Shown here piece after piece: positions 5,677 to 9,704 of a stretch of DNA of 9,704 nucleotides. This DNA is from Acidimicrobiaceae bacterium. GTDB taxonomy: Bacteria > Actinomycetota > Acidimicrobiia > Acidimicrobiales > Ilumatobacteraceae. The stretch is taken from positions 1 through 9,704 of the forward strand of contig CANKVI010000033.1 of assembly GCA_947487095.1 (NCBI GenBank), given 5' to 3'. The notes under the pieces were generated by a model. It was given only the letters and a program-made list of their open reading frames with translations. It searched no databases and was not told the origin of the DNA. The position numbers were made by a program, and so were the translations under genes. Positions within the stretch are counted from its first letter, which is position 1. Each line of letters opens with the position of its first letter.

Positions 5677-6720
5677 ATGAAAGTCGTTTACACCGAAGCG
5701 CATTTGGGTCATAACCCACAAGAAGAGATTGCAGAGTCTGGGTCGCACTCACCGCACGAACACACAGCTCGCGCCGAAAATATTCGCGAGGTGTTGCAGG
5801 CCGACCAGTCCATGCAGTTTCTTGCACCAACGCAATGGGGCGTTGACCCGATTAACGCTGTTCATAACCCTGGCTTGAACAATTTTCTCAACACCGCGTG
5901 GGTCGATTATCAGCGCGAAGTTCGTCCAAGCAGGGAAGTGGTTCCAGACTTTTTCTATCGCCCGTCCATGCGTGAAGCCATGTCGCAACTGGAAGAGCCA
6001 ACTGCAGCAAATGCTCGTCTTGGCTGGTGGTGTTTCGAGACCACGACGCCAATTACGCAGGGTTCGTACGATGCGGCGCGTGGTGCCGTAGATACTGCGC
6101 TTACTGCAACGCAGATGGTGCTGAGTGGAGACAGGTTTTCGTACGGGTTGTGTCGTCCACCAGGACATCATGCAACAACCGACTTGTACGGCGGGTACTG
6201 CTTTTTCAATAACGCTGCTGTTGCGGCTCACTACGTGGCGTCAACAACGGGTGCAAAAGTGACCGTGCTCGATGTGGATTATCACCATGGCAATGGCACA
6301 CAGCAAATCTTCTACGGTCGCGATGACGTGCAGTACGTTTCGCTTCACGGCGACCCACGTCGTGCATACCCATACATCACCGGATTTGCAGACGAACTGG
6401 GTGAGGGCAAAGGCCGCGGTTCGACCACCAATATTCCGCTTGCTGCAAAAACCGATGACGACATGTTTCTTGCCGCGCTCGACAGGTCATGCGAAGCAGT
6501 TGAATCTTTTGGTCCTTCGTTGCTCATCGTGTCGTTAGGTCTCGATACGTATGTCACCGATCCAATTTGCGATCTAGCTGTAACTCGCGACGGTTTTGCT
6601 CGCAGCGGAGCTCGGGTGCGCGGACTGAACTTGCCAACTGTGGTGTTGCAAGAAGGCGGCTACGACTTGGTGAACCTTGGCTTCAACGTGCAGGCGTGGC
6701 TGCACGGGCTTGAGTCATAA
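5677..6720 (+). CDS. Acetylpolyamine amidohydrolase-like deacetylase (histone deacetylase fold)
   Basis: The 347-aa zinc hydrolase most likely removes acetyl groups from acetylated polyamines or similar small amines in the cytoplasm. It resembles the Mycoplana ramosa enzyme throughout: MKVVYTEAHLGHNP start, LCRPPGHHATTDLYGGYCF (158-176) with the general-base His164/His165, LDVDYHHGNGTQ (198-209) with presumed zinc ligands Asp201 and His203, SLGLDTYVTDP (286-296) with the third ligand Asp290, and QEGGYD (325-330) with catalytic Tyr329. The segment at about 83-120, before the fold's core motifs, corresponds to the loop that narrows the pocket and builds the dimer in the acetylpolyamine enzymes and is absent from ordinary histone deacetylases. 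All catalytic residues are present. It sits eight bases after the DsbA-family gene with only a weak purine-rich site upstream, so probably same transcript. Its 3' end overlaps the opposing gene by six bases. Substrate is inferred. Confidence 0.88.
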   Translation: MKVVYTEAHLGHNPQEEIAESGSHSPHEHTARAENIREVLQADQSMQFLAPTQWGVDPINAVHNPGLNNFLNTAWVDYQREVRPSREVVPDFFYRPSMREAMSQLEEPTAANARLGWWCFETTTPITQGSYDAARGAVDTALTATQMVLSGDRFSYGLCRPPGHHATTDLYGGYCFFNNAAVAAHYVASTTGAKVTVLDVDYHHGNGTQQIFYGRDDVQYVSLHGDPRRAYPYITGFADELGEGKGRGSTTNIPLAAKTDDDMFLAALDRSCEAVESFGPSLLIVSLGLDTYVTDPICDLAVTRDGFARSGARVRGLNLPTVVLQEGGYDLVNLGFNVQAWLHGLES

Positions 6721-7083
6721 CGACTGAAGTCTGCTCAATAACTTTTGCGGCGAGCCGTTGCACTGTTCCAGTTCATCGGCGTCAAGAACAAGGTGAATAC
6801 CAGACTGATTTCTACCAAGAACAATTGGGTACTTCCCATTGGCTGCTTGCGTGACATCTTGCGGCGCATCGTTGATGTGAAAAGTGGTGAACGGAATTGG
6901 TAGCGCAGACTCGCACTCTTGCCACTCTGCTCGTTTTGTAAACAGTCCATGCGTTATGTCGCAAAGCGAGCAATGACGTCGGCCCAAACGGGCGCCAATC
7001 CAGTATGAAACCTCACCCAATACTGTTGATTCGGCGTTGTACACACCGATGAATTCGCTGAATTGACTGGAAGATTCAGTCAT
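6715..7083 (-). CDS. Conserved 122-aa CxxC protein of unnamed family, possible thioredoxin-like fold
   Basis: I know no function. The sequence has a strongly family-like core, [15 protein letters not shown] (11-25), then [13 protein letters not shown] (34-46) and later TTFHINDAP (66-74), KYPIVLG (84-90) and [13 protein letters not shown] (96-108). I recall similar unnamed proteins in cyanobacteria and actinobacteria with the same CSLCDITH motif. Cys38, Cys41 and His45 could bind metal or form a redox pair. Strand and helix order after CxxC (helix, strand, Pro-strand, strand, helix) looks thioredoxin-like; that is inference. The open frame reaches 7134, but the ATG at 7083 is chosen because it overlaps the stop of the DUF2256 gene (ATGA), a coupled start, and the 17 extra residues look unrelated. 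Converges on the deacetylase gene with a six-base overlap at 6715-6720. Confidence 0.8.
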   Translation of the reverse strand: MTESSSQFSEFIGVYNAESTVLGEVSYWIGARLGRRHCSLCDITHGLFTKRAEWQECESALPIPFTTFHINDAPQDVTQAANGKYPIVLGRNQSGIHLVLDADELEQCNGSPQKLLSRLQSL

Positions 7084-7217
7084 GGTTTGCACCGGTCGCT
7101 GCAATAGCGAACCTGCTCCCAATCTTTTGCCCATTTCTTACGCCACTCAAACGGGCGGTTGCAGGTCGCGCAAGTTTTCGGGGTGAAACCGTTCTTGGTC
7201 TGGGCGACACGACTCAT
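7080..7217 (-). CDS. DUF2256 small zinc-finger-like protein
   Basis: This 45-aa protein is easily missed. Its sequence contains [16 protein letters not shown] at 15-30 and [10 protein letters not shown] at 36-45, the full DUF2256 pattern: CxxC, RPFxWRKKW, then YCSxxC at the C-terminus. The four cysteines (16, 19, 39, 43) suggest one zinc site; the molecular role is unknown. It is basic and Trp-rich (Trp25, 30, 33), which would suit nucleic-acid or protein contact. ATG at 7217-7215; the stop TGA at 7082-7080 overlaps the ATG of the CxxC gene. Its start lies 49 bases from the divergent FeS photolyase gene. From memory, DUF2256 genes often lie beside photolyase-related genes in other bacteria, so a shared role is plausible. 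No Shine-Dalgarno is apparent; it may be leaderless. Confidence 0.87.
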   Translation of the reverse strand: MSRVAQTKNGFTPKTCATCNRPFEWRKKWAKDWEQVRYCSDRCKP

Positions 7218-7266
7218 ATCTGTGCAGAGTAATTCATGGTCACGCCCATTGCTTTACGCTGAAGCT
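7218..7266. promoter_or_regulatory. 49-bp divergent promoter region, possibly leaderless both ways
   Basis: This is the whole gap between the DUF2256 start and the photolyase start. On the plus strand TACGCT (7255-7260) ends six bases before the ATG at 7267; on the minus strand TACTCT (7231-7226) ends eight bases before the ATG at 7217. Both fit the actinobacterial TAnnnT -10 form with transcription starting at or next to the start codon, and neither gene has a Shine-Dalgarno sequence. No clear -35 boxes are seen. The assignment is inferred from spacing. Confidence 0.35.
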
Positions 7267-8763
7267 ATGAGTTTGCCGACAATTTGGGTCTTCGGCGACC
7301 AACTGAACCGCGGAATCGGCGCGCTGGCTGGTGCATCACCGCTAACGCATCGGTTGCTGTTCATTGAATCAACTTCAAAAATTGCATCGCGTAGATGGCA
7401 CATTCAGCGCGCCCATTTCATCGTGGCTTCTATGCGCAAGTTTGCCAATGAATTGCGAACTGAAGGTTTTCACGTTGATTACCGTTTTGCTCATTCAATG
7501 CGTGAAGGGTTTGATTCACACGTACTTGAATTTCAACCCACCGAAGTAGTCGCTACCGAGCCGAATAGCTATGGTGCTCGCCGGTTGGCCGAGGGGCTTG
7601 GAGTGCGAACCGTTCCTTCAAATCAATTTCTCTGTCATCCCGATGATTATCAAACGTTTCTCGGATCTCGAAAGTTGATCAAGATGGAGGACTTCTATCG
7701 CTGGCAACGCAAGCGCCTGAATGTGTTGATGGACGGCGATGAACCATTGGGTGGTCGATGGAATTTCGACGATGAGAATCGCCAGCCTCCGCCAAAAACC
7801 GGGCAGGATCGCTGGCCCGATCCTGAACGATATGAATTAGATGAAGTAGACCGAAGTGTTCTTGAGTCTGTGCAGAAGCATTGCTTTGGCAGGTTGCCTG
7901 AAGGTCAGTGGGCGACCACTCGGGAAGGCGCGCTTGCTCGTCTGCGAAACTTTGTCGATCAGGTGCTGCCAATGTTTGGTGAACATGAAGACGCCATGCT
8001 GAAATCCAACTGGCACCTTGCGCATTCGTTGCTGTCGCCGTATCTCAATGTTGGCCTGCTGCTGCCTGTGGAAGTCGCGAGTGCTGCAGAGACTGCATTT
8101 CAAGAGGGAAAAGTTCCAATAAATTCAGCAGAGGGGTTCATTCGGCAAATCATTGGCTGGCGCGAATACATCTGGAACTGTTACTGGCAGTGGATGCCTG
8201 AATACTCACAGATGAATGCGCTCGGTGCAAACAAAGATCTTCCACCAATGTTTACTGACCCTGCAAAAACATCAATGGCGTGCATGAAGTCGGTGCTCAC
8301 CGGGGTGAATGAGCGGTCATACTCTCATCACATAGAACGTCTCATGGTGCTCGGCAACTTTGCGCTCATTGCAGGTATTAATCCGCAGCAGTTCACACGT
8401 TGGATGTGGAACAGCTACATTGATGCCGCCGAATGGGTCATGGTTCCCAATGTGATCGGCATGTCGCAATATGCAGACGGGGGAATGCTCGCGACAAAGC
8501 CTTATGCGAGTGGTGGCGCGTATATCGATCGCATGAGTGATCACTGCAAAGGTTGTGTGTATGACCGAAAGAAGCGCACGGGTGACGACGCGTGCCCGTT
8601 CACTGTGCTGTACTGGGATTTCTTCTTGCGCCACCAAGAGCGGTTTGTGAAGAATCCGCGTGTTGCACGCCAGGTTCGCGCAGCCCAACAACTGCAGGAC
8701 AGTGAAGAGTTACAGGTTGTTGCGGCTGCAATGATGAAAAAGATGGATTCAGGAACGATCTAA
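7267..8763 (+). CDS. Iron-sulfur bacterial cryptochrome/(6-4) photolyase family protein
   Basis: This 498-aa flavoprotein is of the photolyase-related (PhrB/CryB) family, which repairs (6-4) photoproducts in DNA with light or acts as a photoreceptor. The N-terminal domain starts with TIWVFGDQLN (5-14) and would hold a lumazine antenna; the helical C-terminal domain binds FAD. Cys339, Cys427, Cys430 and Cys443 are spaced 88, 3 and 13, the spacing recalled for the 4Fe-4S ligands of Agrobacterium PhrB (350, 438, 441, 454). YSHHIERLMV (352-361) carries the active-site His pair (354/355), and GMSQYADGG (about 398-406) is family typical. Trp379 is kept, but the next residue is Met380 where Tyr is usual, and the Trp expected eight residues before the first cluster Cys is not there. 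Start at 7267 begins the conserved domain; the frame stays open upstream to 7159 but that overlaps the DUF2256 gene. Its stop overlaps the opposing gene. Confidence 0.92.
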   Translation: MSLPTIWVFGDQLNRGIGALAGASPLTHRLLFIESTSKIASRRWHIQRAHFIVASMRKFANELRTEGFHVDYRFAHSMREGFDSHVLEFQPTEVVATEPNSYGARRLAEGLGVRTVPSNQFLCHPDDYQTFLGSRKLIKMEDFYRWQRKRLNVLMDGDEPLGGRWNFDDENRQPPPKTGQDRWPDPERYELDEVDRSVLESVQKHCFGRLPEGQWATTREGALARLRNFVDQVLPMFGEHEDAMLKSNWHLAHSLLSPYLNVGLLLPVEVASAAETAFQEGKVPINSAEGFIRQIIGWREYIWNCYWQWMPEYSQMNALGANKDLPPMFTDPAKTSMACMKSVLTGVNERSYSHHIERLMVLGNFALIAGINPQQFTRWMWNSYIDAAEWVMVPNVIGMSQYADGGMLATKPYASGGAYIDRMSDHCKGCVYDRKKRTGDDACPFTVLYWDFFLRHQERFVKNPRVARQVRAAQQLQDSEELQVVAAAMMKKMDSGTI

Positions 8764-9704
8764 ATCGACTTGAGGTCGTGAATCACCTGTGTCCAGCGCG
8801 CAGGGTCACTTGAATACGGCGCATAGAAGCTCAACCGGTCAATTACGTCGCCATATCGCTTGTTCAGTTCTGGAGCGATCTGTTCTGGTGGTCCGACAAC
8901 TGCGAATGTGTTCAATATTTCGTCGGTAATCAGATTTCCCATTTCTTCCCATTTGCCCACTTTGGAAAGCGAATTCAACTGGCCCTGCAGTTCTCCCCAT
9001 CCATGCAGTTCAAGAACTCCGCTATATGCGGGGGTGCTTCCATAAAACGCAATTTGCTGACGAGTCCCAGCCGCCGCGGAGTTCATTTCTTCGTTGTTCG
9101 AACCTGTCACGACAAAACTTGGGCCGACAATTTCAAAATCGTCCATGGTCTTGCCAGCTTTTGCTCGACCTCGCACCAAAGCGGGAAGCGTTACCTCGCG
9201 GAGGTAGCGCTCGGTGGTGAAGCCATGGCAGATGAACCCGTCACACACTTCGCCTGCAACCTCGGTCATCAGTTCGCCAACGCCAGCAAGAAAGATTTTT
9301 GGAACCCCAAAGTTTCCTAAGTCGCGCTTGTCTGGAGTGAAGAACGGCGTCATCAATGTGTGGGTGTAAAACTCACCACGAAACTGCAGCGGTTCACCGG
9401 TAAGCCAAGTTCCCCAAATGGCCCGTATCGCCTGAATCATTTCGCGCATTCGCGGAGCAGGGTGGCTCCATTCCATGCTGAATCGCTTGGTGATATGTGG
9501 CTTTATCTGGCTGCCGAGCCCCAAGATGAATCTGCCCTGGGAGTACGACTGCAAGTCCCAGCCAATGTTTGCCAAGGTCATCGGATTACGTGCAAAGGCA
9601 ACTGCAATGGATGTGCCAATCTCAAGTTTCGACGTATGCTCGGCAGCCAACAACAACGGAAAGAACGGGTCGTGTGCGGTTTCTGCGGTCCACCCACCTG
9701 AGTA
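8760..9704 (-). CDS. LLM-class F420-dependent oxidoreductase, C-terminal 314 residues
   Basis: The gene runs off the right edge of the window, so its start is not seen; an internal TTG at 9656 is not the start because the frame stays open and family-like to the edge (GGWTAETAHDPFFPLLLAAE). The fold is the luciferase-like TIM barrel that binds coenzyme F420 or FMN. Supporting segments are LEIGTSIAVAFARNP, the W-D-L-Q-S-Y-S-Q-G-R-F-I-L-G-L-G-S-Q helix-loop that contacts the cofactor, and VPKIFLAGVG. It most resembles the actinobacterial MSMEG_2256-type subgroup, from memory. Substrate cannot be told. Its TAG stop (8762-8760) overlaps the TAA of the photolyase gene by sharing 8760-8763, with no terminator in between. 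Confidence 0.88.
   Translation of the reverse strand, partial: YSGGWTAETAHDPFFPLLLAAEHTSKLEIGTSIAVAFARNPMTLANIGWDLQSYSQGRFILGLGSQIKPHITKRFSMEWSHPAPRMREMIQAIRAIWGTWLTGEPLQFRGEFYTHTLMTPFFTPDKRDLGNFGVPKIFLAGVGELMTEVAGEVCDGFICHGFTTERYLREVTLPALVRGRAKAGKTMDDFEIVGPSFVVTGSNNEEMNSAAAGTRQQIAFYGSTPAYSGVLELHGWGELQGQLNSLSKVGKWEEMGNLITDEILNTFAVVGPPEQIAPELNKRYGDVIDRLSFYAPYSSDPARWTQVIHDLKSI

Noticed and set aside
7084..7134. Longer start of the CxxC protein at 7134
   Set aside because: These codons overlap the DUF2256 gene in another frame, and the ATGA overlap at 7083 explains the start better.
7159..7266. Longer photolyase starting at 7159
   Set aside because: The extra 36 residues lie antisense to the DUF2256 gene and show no family similarity; the conserved domain starts at 7267.
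8766..8782. Small hairpin CGAC-TTGAG-GTCG after the photolyase stop as terminator
   Set aside because: Only four base pairs, no T-tract on either strand, and it lies within the oxidoreductase coding sequence.
9654..9656. TTG at 9656 as start of the oxidoreductase
   Set aside because: The frame continues to the window edge with family-typical sequence, so the gene is truncated by the window.

Overview
The window reads as chromosomal DNA of an actinobacterium, most likely a compact-genome member of the Acidimicrobiia (Ilumatobacter-like or freshwater acIV-like). The clues are an Rv2466c-type mycothiol-linked DsbA-fold protein, an F420/LLM-class oxidoreductase, an IF-2 with a long Lys/Ala- and Gly/Pro-rich N-terminus, a NusA that ends after KH2 plus an acidic tail, moderate GC, very short gene spacings and possible leaderless starts. 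The taxonomic placement is inference from gene content.

Left part (1-5005): the 5' end of proS on the minus strand diverges from a plus-strand run rimP - nusA - infB. rimP and nusA overlap by ATGA, and infB starts with TTG three bases after the nusA stop. Between proS and rimP lies a consensus -10 box, followed about 30 bases later by a near-perfect intrinsic terminator that lies inside the expected rimP leader. This is the layout of a transcription attenuator controlling an operon that encodes the termination factor NusA. ylxR is missing between nusA and infB, and rbfA/truB do not follow infB.

Middle (5033-6720): two plus-strand genes follow at short spacing. The first is an Rv2466c-like DsbA-family protein whose CPWC active site reads CPWA. 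The second is a class II histone-deacetylase-fold enzyme very close to acetylpolyamine amidohydrolase.

Right part (6715-9704): a minus-strand pair comprises a 45-aa DUF2256 zinc-finger-like protein, too short for ordinary ORF calling, and a 122-aa CxxC protein, coupled by ATGA. It diverges, with only 49 bases between starts, from an iron-sulfur bacterial cryptochrome/photolyase. The photolyase keeps the four cluster cysteines at the exact spacing recalled for Agrobacterium PhrB but seems to lack two aromatic residues of the usual photoreduction chain. A minus-strand F420-type oxidoreductase, cut off by the window edge, converges on it. Both convergent gene pairs overlap at their stop codons (6 and 4 bases), leaving no intergenic terminators.

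The most promising observations are the NusA-operon leader terminator, the DUF2256 / CxxC-protein / FeS-photolyase cluster, the CPWA active site, and a perfect 36-bp tandem duplication in infB.
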